Assembly (NCBI GenBank): GCA_002720375.1
Contig: PBIE01000009.1
Span: 32,687-69,340 of the forward strand
Length of the DNA stretch: 36,654 nt
Source of the DNA: Crocinitomicaceae bacterium
GTDB taxonomy: Bacteria; Bacteroidota; Bacteroidia; Flavobacteriales_D; Sanyastnellaceae
Reading direction: 5' to 3'
Positions 16,068-24,039 of the stretch are shown piece after piece; the first letter of the stretch is position 1, and the number at the start of each line of letters is the position of its first letter. The translations under genes and the position numbers were made by a program. Under the pieces are notes generated by a model, which was not told the origin of the DNA, did no database searches, and worked only from the letters and a program-made list of their open reading frames with translations.

Positions 16068-19000
16068 TTGGTTGTGCGCATTATACAGAACTTCCCTTTT
16101 CGTCTTTTCAGTGTCTTTTTGGCCGTCCTGCTCTCTTGGTCCGGCACTTGGGCACAAGGTGTTTTCCTGAATGAAGTCGACTCTGACAGCTATACCGTCC
16201 CTGATAGCCTTGAGTTTGTCGAACTTTTTGCAAACCCCAACTACCCCTTGGACGGGCACATTGTGGTGTTCTACAAAGGAGGGGGGAGTGTATTGACCTC
16301 CACGGCCTATGCGGCGTTTGATTTGGACGGGCACCAAACGGATTCTACGGGGTTCTTTTTGTTGGCTAACCCCGGAGTGGACGGGGCTGATGTTGTATTT
16401 GAGCCAGGTTTGCTTCGGGACGGAGGAGACGCCGTCGCTCTTTTTGAGGGAGACAGTGTGGACTTTCCTTTTGGGGCGTCTTTGACAACCGAAGGCCTGC
16501 TTGATGCGGTGGTTTATGGCACGGCTGACCAGACCAACCCTTTTTTGATCGACTCCTTGACTCCGGGACAACCTCAGCTTGACGAGTGGATGTTGGGCTC
16601 GGAAAATGGAGGCTCATTGTCGTGGTCACGTTTGCCAAATGGGGGTCCCGCCTTTGCTTCTAATCAGATGGTGCTCCAGCAGCCTACCCCGGGTATGACG
16701 AATGTTTTGGTCTGTGATGGGGGCCTTGTTTCTGCTCAAGGTGAGGAAGGCGGAGCGGCTTCAGTTTGTGTGGACCTGGCCGGCGGTTTTCTGCCCTTCT
16801 ATGCTTCGACCAGTGCCATTGAGAGTCAGTATGGTTTGGTGGTCACCAACCTCGATGGGGAGGTTCTTGACGTGGTGCCTGGCGGAGAGGGCAATTTGGG
16901 TTATGATTTCTCTGGTTCCCCCGCGGGGCCCTGCTTGGTATGGGGAATGAGTTATGATGGTGACTTGGACGCCGCCTCAATTGCTCTAGGGTCTCCGTTC
17001 GACAGCATCTCCGCTACGGGGTGCGTTTCTTTCAGCGTCTTGCCCGTGGAGGTGGACCGGATATATTGTTTGCCTCCAAGTTGCGACGGTGGGGCGGTAT
17101 ACACAGCGGCGGGGGATGACGGGGTCATCGGTTGCGAGGGGTTTGCGAACACTTTGGTGCATTTTGGCTACATCTCTGAAAGCCCTCAGGCCGACTACCT
17201 GTTCGTCATTGCCGATGAAGACGACAACATCATCGACTCTACCTCCATTGCCCAGTATGATTTCGAGGCGCTGGGACTGGGTAATTATGCAGTTTATGGT
17301 TTTAGCCATTTGGGAGGCATCGACACCTTGTCCTTCATACCCGGCCTCCCGGTTTCGGGCCTGTCCGCTGATTCATGTGGCTTTTTGTCTGCAACAGCGC
17401 TAGAAGTGTCCATTTTGCCATGTGACCCAAGTGGACTCTGCACCGACCTGTTCTTCTCGGAATATGTGGACGGGTCTACATTTAGCAAGGGCCTCGAGAT
17501 TTACAACCCCAGTGCGACCACGGCCGCCGATTTGAGCGAGTACTCAATCAAGACCTACAACAACGGAAGCAGCAGCCCCAACCACGAGGTGGACCTTTCT
17601 GGTTCACTCGGTCCCGGCGAGGTCTATACGATTGCCAATCCCGCTGCCGTGACAGAACTGACCCAGTTGGCGGATCTCCTCGATGACGTCACCTTGTTCA
17701 ATGGAAATGATGCGACCACATTGGAGCGAAACGGCCAAGTGGTCGATGTTTTGGGCGAGGTTGGGGTGAACCCGGGAGAGGGTTGGCCCGTCAATGATGT
17801 GACCATGCTGCACAACACGTTGGTTAGAAATCCAGACGTGACAACGGGTTCGCCTGATTGGGGTGTGGTTCAGGGTCAATGGGCTGATTTTCCTGAGAAC
17901 ACCTTTAGCTTTTTTGGTGATCACGACGCTCTGCCTTGTGGCATCGATACCAGCGCTTTGCCCACCATTGGATTCGTTGTTGACGAAGTCGTTGCTTTTG
18001 AAGGCGACATCATCCTCATAGAGCTTCCTGTTTCCTTACCCGTCGGGGAGGTTCATACCCAGATTTCAGTGGTAGAAGGGGGGACAGCCACGCCCGTGGC
18101 GGACTTTGGTACGTTGTTCCCTTTAGACATCACGTTTCCGCAAGGCTGGTTGGGGGCCCAGTCTTTCACGGTGAGCATCGTGGACGATTTTGAGCCTGAG
18201 GGAATCGAGTCGTTTACCCTGTCGTTGACTGTTATCGAAGGAGAGGCTGAAGTCACCTTGGCGTCGGTTGTGATTCAGATTGCTCCGAGCGACCTTGGTT
18301 ATCCTCATTACCCCATTGCCGATGTGAGGGGGGTTGATGTCAATGGGGTTCTTGACAGCCTGCTGATTCCTTGCGAATTGAGGGGTGTGGTCCACGGTTT
18401 CAACACCTACCCTTCCGGATTGCGCTTCACCATTATTGACCCCACCTCTGGAATCGAAGTTTACAGCCCCGTCGAGAACTTTAATTACTTGGTTGAGGAA
18501 GGGGACAGCGTCCGCATTCGGGGCGCAATTCAACAGTTTCAAGGGCGCGCCCAGATTCTCGCCGACACCCTCATTTTGGCTGCTCAAGACCAAGCCCTGC
18601 AGGAGGCTGAGCTCGTCAATGTTTTGGATGAGAGTACCGAGAGCGATTTGATTCGATTGAAATGTGTGGAGCTGGTCAACCCCAACAACTGGACAAACCT
18701 CCCACCGCAGTTTGAAGTGTATGTTTCCAATGGAGCCGCACAGTACAAAATGGTGGTCGACGCAGACACGGACTTGTTTGGTACAGAGGCACCAAATGGT
18801 GTTTTTGGTGTCACAGGCATTGGGGGTCAGCGCGATGAAGACGCGCCGTTTTTGGATGGGTACACCATTTTGCCTCGGGGTGCAGATGACCTGTCTGAAC
18901 CGGTTTCTGCCGCATTTTCTGCTCCCACGCCTTGGGCGTCTGAAGACGGCCCGGTGCCTTTTGAGAACCTATCGGAAGGGGCGGGCTCCTTTTTCTGGAG

Positions 19001-19433
19001 CTTTGGTGATGGGTCGCCATTGGACACAACAGCGTCACCTGAGCACGTCTTTCCTACAGACAGCACATATACCGTTTTCTTGACTGCGAACAGCGTGGAC
19101 GGGGTCTGCACAGATCAAGCATCTCAGGAGGTGGTTGTGGTGTTTCCCGACACTGGTGCTCTCGCTGTTTTTGAGAGCAATGTATTTAGCGGCATTCTTG
19201 AGGGCGGTCCAGTTCCGTTTGGTCAGGCCGGACCCCTCCGGCTTCGGTCCCGAGTGGATGTGGCCAACTGGTCGTTGCGAGACGCTTCTGCGCGCATTGT
19301 TGGCCGTGGAGGGCCTGTTGTGGCAGGTTCTGAGTGGCAAATTGACGCCGATGGGCTTGTTCCGGGTTGGCATGTTTTGGTTTGCACGGGGCGCGACGGT
19401 CGCCGTTGGTCCATGACCTTGTTGTTGTACTGA
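16068..19433 (+). CDS. Secreted multidomain protein: lamin-tail, Calx-beta, OB-like, PKD, T9SS-type C-terminus
   Basis: About 1121 residues. A signal peptide ends at GTWAQ near residue 29. A lamin-tail-like domain (about 31-165, starting GVFLNEVDSDSY) is followed by an unassigned region, then a second lamin-tail-like domain (about 456-600, FSEYVDGSTFSKGLEIYNPS). A Calx-beta-like unit (about 630-736, ending VDDFEPEGIESFTLSL), a DUF5689/OB-like region (about 743-930) and a PKD domain with FFWSFGDGSP (about 950-1025) come next. The last 65 residues resemble a T9SS type A sorting domain, unlike the CHU_C tails of the other exported proteins here. No ATG begins the frame: candidates are TTG at 16068 and GTG at 16074, and an in-frame stop lies at 16017. 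Lamin-tail domains often accompany secreted nucleases or calcium-linked proteins, but no catalytic domain is visible. Confidence 0.85.
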   Translation: MVVRIIQNFPFRLFSVFLAVLLSWSGTWAQGVFLNEVDSDSYTVPDSLEFVELFANPNYPLDGHIVVFYKGGGSVLTSTAYAAFDLDGHQTDSTGFFLLANPGVDGADVVFEPGLLRDGGDAVALFEGDSVDFPFGASLTTEGLLDAVVYGTADQTNPFLIDSLTPGQPQLDEWMLGSENGGSLSWSRLPNGGPAFASNQMVLQQPTPGMTNVLVCDGGLVSAQGEEGGAASVCVDLAGGFLPFYASTSAIESQYGLVVTNLDGEVLDVVPGGEGNLGYDFSGSPAGPCLVWGMSYDGDLDAASIALGSPFDSISATGCVSFSVLPVEVDRIYCLPPSCDGGAVYTAAGDDGVIGCEGFANTLVHFGYISESPQADYLFVIADEDDNIIDSTSIAQYDFEALGLGNYAVYGFSHLGGIDTLSFIPGLPVSGLSADSCGFLSATALEVSILPCDPSGLCTDLFFSEYVDGSTFSKGLEIYNPSATTAADLSEYSIKTYNNGSSSPNHEVDLSGSLGPGEVYTIANPAAVTELTQLADLLDDVTLFNGNDATTLERNGQVVDVLGEVGVNPGEGWPVNDVTMLHNTLVRNPDVTTGSPDWGVVQGQWADFPENTFSFFGDHDALPCGIDTSALPTIGFVVDEVVAFEGDIILIELPVSLPVGEVHTQISVVEGGTATPVADFGTLFPLDITFPQGWLGAQSFTVSIVDDFEPEGIESFTLSLTVIEGEAEVTLASVVIQIAPSDLGYPHYPIADVRGVDVNGVLDSLLIPCELRGVVHGFNTYPSGLRFTIIDPTSGIEVYSPVENFNYLVEEGDSVRIRGAIQQFQGRAQILADTLILAAQDQALQEAELVNVLDESTESDLIRLKCVELVNPNNWTNLPPQFEVYVSNGAAQYKMVVDADTDLFGTEAPNGVFGVTGIGGQRDEDAPFLDGYTILPRGADDLSEPVSAAFSAPTPWASEDGPVPFENLSEGAGSFFWSFGDGSPLDTTASPEHVFPTDSTYTVFLTANSVDGVCTDQASQEVVVVFPDTGALAVFESNVFSGILEGGPVPFGQAGPLRLRSRVDVANWSLRDASARIVGRGGPVVAGSEWQIDADGLVPGWHVLVCTGRDGRRWSMTLLLY

Positions 19434-19437
19434 CCGG

Positions 19438-20322
19438 ATGCGACAGCCCAGGGCCATCTTGTTGCTTCATGCTACGGTCGTGGTGTTTGGGTTCACCGGC
19501 GTTTTGGGAAAGCTGATTGTTCTTCCCGCAGTGCCGCTTGTGTTTTGGCGCACCTTGATCGGGGCACTTGGGCTCCATGCTTGGGTGGTCTTGAGGCGCA
19601 GCCAAGGGGCCATCCCCCGAACGTTGCGCGGGCCCGTTGCTCTGACGGGCGCATTGGTAGCCTTGCATTGGGTCACGTTTTTTGCAGCGATTAAGGCCTC
19701 CACGGTTTCCCTTGCTTTGGCCGTTATGGCTACGGCACCCTTTTTTGTGGCGCTGATTGAACCGGTGGTTCGGAGGCGCAAGCCCGACGGGTCAGAGATG
19801 CTCTTGGGTCTGCTTGCGTTGTTCGGACTCTGGTGGATGTATCAGGTTGACGTTGCCTATGGCAAAGGCATGGCTTTGGCCTTGTTGAGCTCCTTTTGCG
19901 CAGCTTTGTTCGGCACGCTGAACAGCGTGTGGTGTCAGCGGGCATCTTCCCTGTCAGTCTCGCGCCTGGAGTTGACTGTGGCGTGTCTGGTTTTGGGCTT
20001 CACTTTGCTTTTGACGGGAGAGTGGACGGCATCTTGGCCGAGCGCCTCTGATTGGGGTTGGCTTCTCCTTTTGGGCCTTGTGGCTACGTCTTTGGCTTTT
20101 GCCATTACTGTGGAAGTCATGCGTGTGTTGAGCCCTTTTACGGTGGCGATGGCCATCAACTTGGAGCCCGTTTATGCAATTTTTCTTGCTCTGGCCATTT
20201 TTGGTCGAGAGGAGGTGATGCCCCCGGGATTCTACGGCGGGGCGGCGGTCTTGATTCTGAGCGTTTTTTTGGATGTGATGCTCAAGCGGCGGCGCGCGGC
20301 CCGAGATCAGGGTGTCATTTGA
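19438..20322 (+). CDS. EamA/DMT-family inner-membrane transporter
   Basis: A 294-residue, strongly hydrophobic protein with about ten predicted membrane segments arranged as two repeats, typical of EamA (RhaT/YdcZ-like) drug/metabolite transporters. Segments such as ILLLHATVVVFGFTGVLGKL at the start and MAINLEPVYAIFLALAIFG near 240 fit the family, including the conserved proline-bearing NLEPVYA motif in the second repeat. The C-terminus is Arg/Lys-rich and probably cytosolic. The substrate cannot be predicted. It starts 4 bp after the stop of the lamin-tail gene, so the two may be cotranscribed, and its 3' end overlaps the convergent hemW gene by 8 bp. Confidence 0.92.
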   Translation: MRQPRAILLLHATVVVFGFTGVLGKLIVLPAVPLVFWRTLIGALGLHAWVVLRRSQGAIPRTLRGPVALTGALVALHWVTFFAAIKASTVSLALAVMATAPFFVALIEPVVRRRKPDGSEMLLGLLALFGLWWMYQVDVAYGKGMALALLSSFCAALFGTLNSVWCQRASSLSVSRLELTVACLVLGFTLLLTGEWTASWPSASDWGWLLLLGLVATSLAFAITVEVMRVLSPFTVAMAINLEPVYAIFLALAIFGREEVMPPGFYGGAAVLILSVFLDVMLKRRRAARDQGVI

Positions 20323-21436
20323 TGAGCTCAAGCGTGATGGCGTCTGCTAATGGCCAATGGGCCTCTGGAATGCGCAACCGTCCATTGACCCATTCGCACC
20401 GCCCATCTGCTAGAAGGGCGGCCAGTTTCGATTGAGATTGAATGTCCAACCCTGTATGTTTGAGCAACGCTTTGGGGTCAACGCCCTCGACCCTCCGCAG
20501 CCCGGTGATCAGGGCTTCATTGAAGCGGTCATTGGCATCAAGCAACTCAGAGTCTCGCTGCGTGGTGAAGTCTCCTTTTTCAGCGGACTTCATGTACCTC
20601 GCGTTGGACCGGGCGTTCCACCATCGACAACCATCTAGGAAGCTGTGTGCGCCAGGGCCGATCCCCAAGTAGGGTGTTCCATCCCAATAGGCGCTGTTGT
20701 GCTTGCTTCGGCCGCCTGGTTTTGCGAAACTGGATACTTCGTAGTGTTCGAAACCTGCTTTTTTGGTTTTGTCGCACAGCGTCGCATACTCATCTAGCAC
20801 GCGCTCATCTGGCGGAGCAGAAAGGGTTCCGATTCGGAGCTGGTGACCATAGGCCGTTTTGGGCTCGGCGGTGAGAATGTAGCAGCTGAGATGGTCGACG
20901 GGCAGGTTGCATGCGGTCTCCAAGTCGTCTTCCCACCGGCGATGATCGCCCACGGGTACGCCGTAGATGAGGTCCAGCGAGAGATGTTCAAAGCCTGCTT
21001 CTGCGGCCCACTCAACTGCTTGTTTCGCGTTGCAATTGCCCCGGATTCGGTTCATCCATTGCAATACTTCCGGCTGGAAGCTTTGGACCCCGATGCTCAG
21101 GCGATTGATTCCAGCTTCTTTTAAGGCCGCTAGAGTGTTTGGGTTGAGGTCCTCGGGGTTGGCCTCCACGGTCCACTCATTCAGTTCCCACTGGCCTTCC
21201 TCGTGCGCCACTTTGGCTATTTCCGCCAATTCTGAGGGCGTGAGCAGGCTGGGTGTGCCCCCTCCGAAGTATAGCGTGCGAAAGGTGTGTTCCGACCAGT
21301 TGGGCATTTGCGCCCGGAGCTCCCCAATCAAGGCCTTTACCATAGCATTCCTGTCCGATAAGCGGGTGGTAAAGTGGAAGTCGCAATAGGTGCAGGCTTG
21401 GACGCAAAAAGGGATGTGCACGTATATGCCGGACAT
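20315..21436 (-). CDS. hemW: Radical SAM protein HemW (HemN-like heme chaperone)
   Basis: A 373-residue radical SAM protein. The start MSGIYVHIPFCVQACTYCDF carries the CxxxCxxC cluster ligands C11, C15 and C18. The residue after the third cysteine pair (CDF rather than the CxC of HemN) and the shorter length point to HemW, proposed to bind and transfer heme, rather than coproporphyrinogen dehydrogenase HemN. Other family motifs seen are YFGGGTPSLL, VEANPEDL, RLSIGVQSF and the GIGPGAHSF region. The open frame extends to 21505, but upstream ATGs would overlap the divergent biotin carrier gene; the ATG at 21436 gives the conserved N-terminus. The 40-bp divergent gap leaves little room for two separate promoters. 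Confidence 0.93.
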   Translation of the reverse strand: MSGIYVHIPFCVQACTYCDFHFTTRLSDRNAMVKALIGELRAQMPNWSEHTFRTLYFGGGTPSLLTPSELAEIAKVAHEEGQWELNEWTVEANPEDLNPNTLAALKEAGINRLSIGVQSFQPEVLQWMNRIRGNCNAKQAVEWAAEAGFEHLSLDLIYGVPVGDHRRWEDDLETACNLPVDHLSCYILTAEPKTAYGHQLRIGTLSAPPDERVLDEYATLCDKTKKAGFEHYEVSSFAKPGGRSKHNSAYWDGTPYLGIGPGAHSFLDGCRWWNARSNARYMKSAEKGDFTTQRDSELLDANDRFNEALITGLRRVEGVDPKALLKHTGLDIQSQSKLAALLADGRCEWVNGRLRIPEAHWPLADAITLELIK

Positions 21437-21476
21437 GGGCTGCAATTTGGCTTTTCTTCGTGGGTAAATTGCTCCC

Positions 21477-21941
21477 ATGGTCATGTACCGAGACACTTCA
21501 GGCAACCGTGCCCCGGATGCACCCGACAGTTATACGGTTCACTGCGATGCAAGAGGGGTGTGGTGGGTTCGAATTGGACAGCGGAATCACAGGGTTTCGT
21601 TGCATTGTGGTTCGGGCGGTGTATGGGACATTCGCTTAGATGGTGTCTCGGATCGTTGGGCGCTACACGGCTTGAGAGAGCAGCTCATGGAGCGCATGGG
21701 GTTGGATGAGGCCGGGGCGTCAGCGGCGAAGGAGTTGAGAGCCCCCATGCCGGGTAAAGTTTTGGAGGTTTTGGTGAAAAAAGGCCAAGAGGTCAATGAG
21801 GGGGACCCCATGCTGGTTCTCGAGGCGATGAAGATGGAAAATGTGCTTCGCGCAGCAGGCGAAGGTTGTATCGGGTCCATTCTCGTGTCGCCGGGAGAGG
21901 CTGTCGAGAAGGACGCAGTCTTAATTTCTCTTGCAAATTGA
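21477..21941 (+). CDS. Biotin/lipoyl carrier protein of an acyl-CoA carboxylase
   Basis: A 154-residue protein whose C-terminal half (about 86-154) is a biotinyl domain: APMPGKVLEVLVKKGQEV is followed by EAMKMEN with the biotin-accepting K119, and then VSPGEAVEKD. The N-terminal 70 residues resemble the linker region found ahead of the biotinyl domain in Bacteroidota acetyl/propionyl-CoA carboxylase carrier subunits. It would carry carboxybiotin between biotin carboxylase and carboxyltransferase subunits, neither of which is in this window; such carrier genes are often next to those subunits. ATGs at 21477 and 21483 are both possible starts. Divergent from hemW. Confidence 0.88.
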   Translation: MVMYRDTSGNRAPDAPDSYTVHCDARGVWWVRIGQRNHRVSLHCGSGGVWDIRLDGVSDRWALHGLREQLMERMGLDEAGASAAKELRAPMPGKVLEVLVKKGQEVNEGDPMLVLEAMKMENVLRAAGEGCIGSILVSPGEAVEKDAVLISLAN

Positions 21942-22041
21942 CGGGGACTGGGGCAACGTCTCCTCCCCACCTGCCGTTGTGGATAAACGATGGCGGTGCG
22001 CGATGGCGGGCCGTTGACACGGCTACCTTCGATTATACTCC

Positions 22042-23040
22042 ATGTGCAGATTCTATTTACGATTTCTATTTGGCGCCTCTGCGCTCTGGATGGCCACTTT
22101 TCCGCTTTCCGCGCAGACTTGCTCGGATCCACAATTGCTCTGTCCTGAGGCACCGACATCGGTTTTTGTCCTTGACGTGGCGGATGCCCTCTTGAATTTC
22201 GAATGCATTGATGCCACCCATGTGGCTGTTCTTCGCTTCCGGTCTGATCATGATTTTGACAATCCGGGCAGTGCGCGCATCCGCATTTCCCAAGTTTCAT
22301 GTGAGGGCGCGTTGGGGCCAGATACATTGTCTGCCGTGGTTGTGAGCTCATCTGGAGACCCATGTGAACCGGCGGCTTTGACCGCCATGGGGCCGTGCGT
22401 TTCAGGCACGAATGACTTGGTGTGGGAGTCTTCGGCCCTCTTGCACAACAGTGAGTATTTCTTGCTCATAGGAACCCAGCATGACCCCGCGGACACCTTG
22501 TGTGCGATGGTGGTCGAGTTGGAGGGAAGCGGGGTCACCATGGACGTTTGTTGCAACCACACGTTGATTCCAGGCTCGTCGGCTGAACTCACTGTGGCTG
22601 GGGGCGACCCTGTGTTTGGTTATGTGTGGTCCCCAGATTTCTATCTCTCCGACCCGGATTTGGCGACGACTACAGTAACGCCGGCTGAAACCATCACTTA
22701 TCAGGTGGACGGCCAGATAGGGGATTGCCAAGTGAGCAGCGCTGTGACCGTGACAGTTGGCTCACCCATTCGCGTGCCCAACAGCTTCACGCCAAACGGA
22801 GACAACGTCAATGATTTTTGGGGGATTGATGGCATCGCCGCTTTCCCCGGGGCCAAGGTGGAGGTGTTCAACCGATGGGGACAATTGGTACACCGTTCAC
22901 TGGGTTACGCCCAAGCTTGGGACGGGCGAGGCCGATCCGGGAAGCCACTGACCCCAGGTACTTACTACTACGTTATTGAACTTAACGACGCGGATCTTCC
23001 CATTCCGCCGGAAACTGGCCACGTGGCGATCATCCGATGA
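22042..23040 (+). CDS. T9SS-exported surface protein with CHU_C sorting domain (cassette 1)
   Basis: A 332-residue exported protein. A signal peptide ends at PLSAQ near residue 24. Residues about 28-165 are Cys-bearing and unassigned, residues about 165-243 look like an Ig/PKD-like domain (SPDFYLSDPDLATTTVTP), and residues about 246-332 are the CHU_C/gliding-motility-associated C-terminal domain (VPNSFTPNGDNVND, VEVFNRWGQLVH, TPGTYYYVIEL, GHVAIIR), a type B T9SS signal. The stop overlaps the start of the following PorP/SprF gene as ATGA, so the two should be translated together. A 100-bp gap precedes it; a near-match to the -7 element (TACCTTCG) at about 22023 is not convincing. Binding partner or ligand is unknown. 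Confidence 0.87.
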   Translation: MCRFYLRFLFGASALWMATFPLSAQTCSDPQLLCPEAPTSVFVLDVADALLNFECIDATHVAVLRFRSDHDFDNPGSARIRISQVSCEGALGPDTLSAVVVSSSGDPCEPAALTAMGPCVSGTNDLVWESSALLHNSEYFLLIGTQHDPADTLCAMVVELEGSGVTMDVCCNHTLIPGSSAELTVAGGDPVFGYVWSPDFYLSDPDLATTTVTPAETITYQVDGQIGDCQVSSAVTVTVGSPIRVPNSFTPNGDNVNDFWGIDGIAAFPGAKVEVFNRWGQLVHRSLGYAQAWDGRGRSGKPLTPGTYYYVIELNDADLPIPPETGHVAIIR

Positions 23041-23990
23041 AGCGCATTCGTTCTTTCTTTCGTTTTTCGTTGGTTGCCGGCATTTTGGCGGTGTCCTTCA
23101 GCATGGCCCAAGGCCAACAATTGCCCATCAGGACCAATTGGCAGTTCAACTATTTCCAAGAAAACCCGGCGTTTGCGGGATTCTCTGATTGTCTTGAGCT
23201 CAAGGCTGGGTATCGGCAACAATGGGCGGGATTCGACGGTGCTCCGCAGACGGCTTTTGCGAACCTTCAAGGTGAAATTGCCCGTTCTGCCGGCGGAAAT
23301 ATTCACGGTTTTGGGGGGCGCGTCACTGATGACAGTGCGGGGCCTTATGGGTTCACCCAACTCGATCTGGCATACGCCTATCATATGAAAATAGATCAGG
23401 GATGGCGCCTGGCTGCTGGCGCCGCATTCGGTTTCATGCAGTATCGACTGGCGCTTGGGGACATCGTTCTACCTGATTTCCAAGCGGGAAACGACCCCGC
23501 GATTACGTCCAATGCCAACCAGCTTCTCGCGCCCACACTGGACTTTGGGGTTTGGGCGTACAACAAATACACGTTTTGGGGCCTTTCGGTCCAGAATCTG
23601 ATTGAGCCCTCGGTGGACCAATGGGGACTTGACACCCGATTTCGTCGCCACGTGGGTTTCTATGGAGGTTCGCTGATTCGACTTGATGGACCCTGGAGTT
23701 TCCACCCGGCCGGGTCGCTGCGTTTTTCTGCTGGTGCGCCCGTGGCTGTTGACGTTCAAGCCTTGTTCGATTACGATGATGTGATTCGTTTCGGTTTGGG
23801 TTATCGAAATGAAACGGCGTTGAGCGGACTGTTCACCCTTCGCATCTTGGAGAATGTGACAGTGGGCTATGCGTACGACTGGAATGTGGGCCCACTGAGT
23901 CAAGCGGCCTCCAGTACACACGAAGTCACCCTCGGCATTCTGGCCTGTCCCGTCAAGGGAAGTCATGTCCCCTGTGCAGCATTTCAATGA
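23037..23990 (+). CDS. PorP/SprF-family outer-membrane protein (cassette 1)
   Basis: A 317-residue outer-membrane beta-barrel of the PorP/SprF family. A signal peptide ends at MAQGQQ near residue 26. The mature start QLPIRTNWQFNYFQENPAFAG has the family N-terminal pattern (YxxNPAxAG), and the rest alternates aromatic/hydrophobic strands, for example AYAYHMKIDQGWRLAAGAAFG and FGLGYRNETALSGLFTLRI. PorP/SprF proteins are usually encoded beside a CHU_C-tailed substrate and, for SprF, are needed to export or attach it; the ATGA coupling to the preceding gene fits that. The C-terminal tail ends with an unusual Cys pair (ILACPVKGSHVPCAAFQ). Confidence 0.9.
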   Translation: MKRIRSFFRFSLVAGILAVSFSMAQGQQLPIRTNWQFNYFQENPAFAGFSDCLELKAGYRQQWAGFDGAPQTAFANLQGEIARSAGGNIHGFGGRVTDDSAGPYGFTQLDLAYAYHMKIDQGWRLAAGAAFGFMQYRLALGDIVLPDFQAGNDPAITSNANQLLAPTLDFGVWAYNKYTFWGLSVQNLIEPSVDQWGLDTRFRRHVGFYGGSLIRLDGPWSFHPAGSLRFSAGAPVAVDVQALFDYDDVIRFGLGYRNETALSGLFTLRILENVTVGYAYDWNVGPLSQAASSTHEVTLGILACPVKGSHVPCAAFQ

Positions 23991-24039
23991 GAAGAATGGA
24001 ACACAATTCCATCTCGTTCGTAGAGGAAACATCGCGTTG

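Noticed and set aside
21561-21575. tRNA T-loop-like string GGTTCGAATT
   Set aside because: Lies inside the biotin carrier gene with no cloverleaf around it.
21978-21986. Exact DnaA box (TTATCCACA on the minus strand) in the gap before the cassette 1 gene
   Set aside because: Only one copy, with no second box or AT-rich unwinding element nearby; about 0.3 copies are expected by chance in a window of this size, so it is not called an origin.
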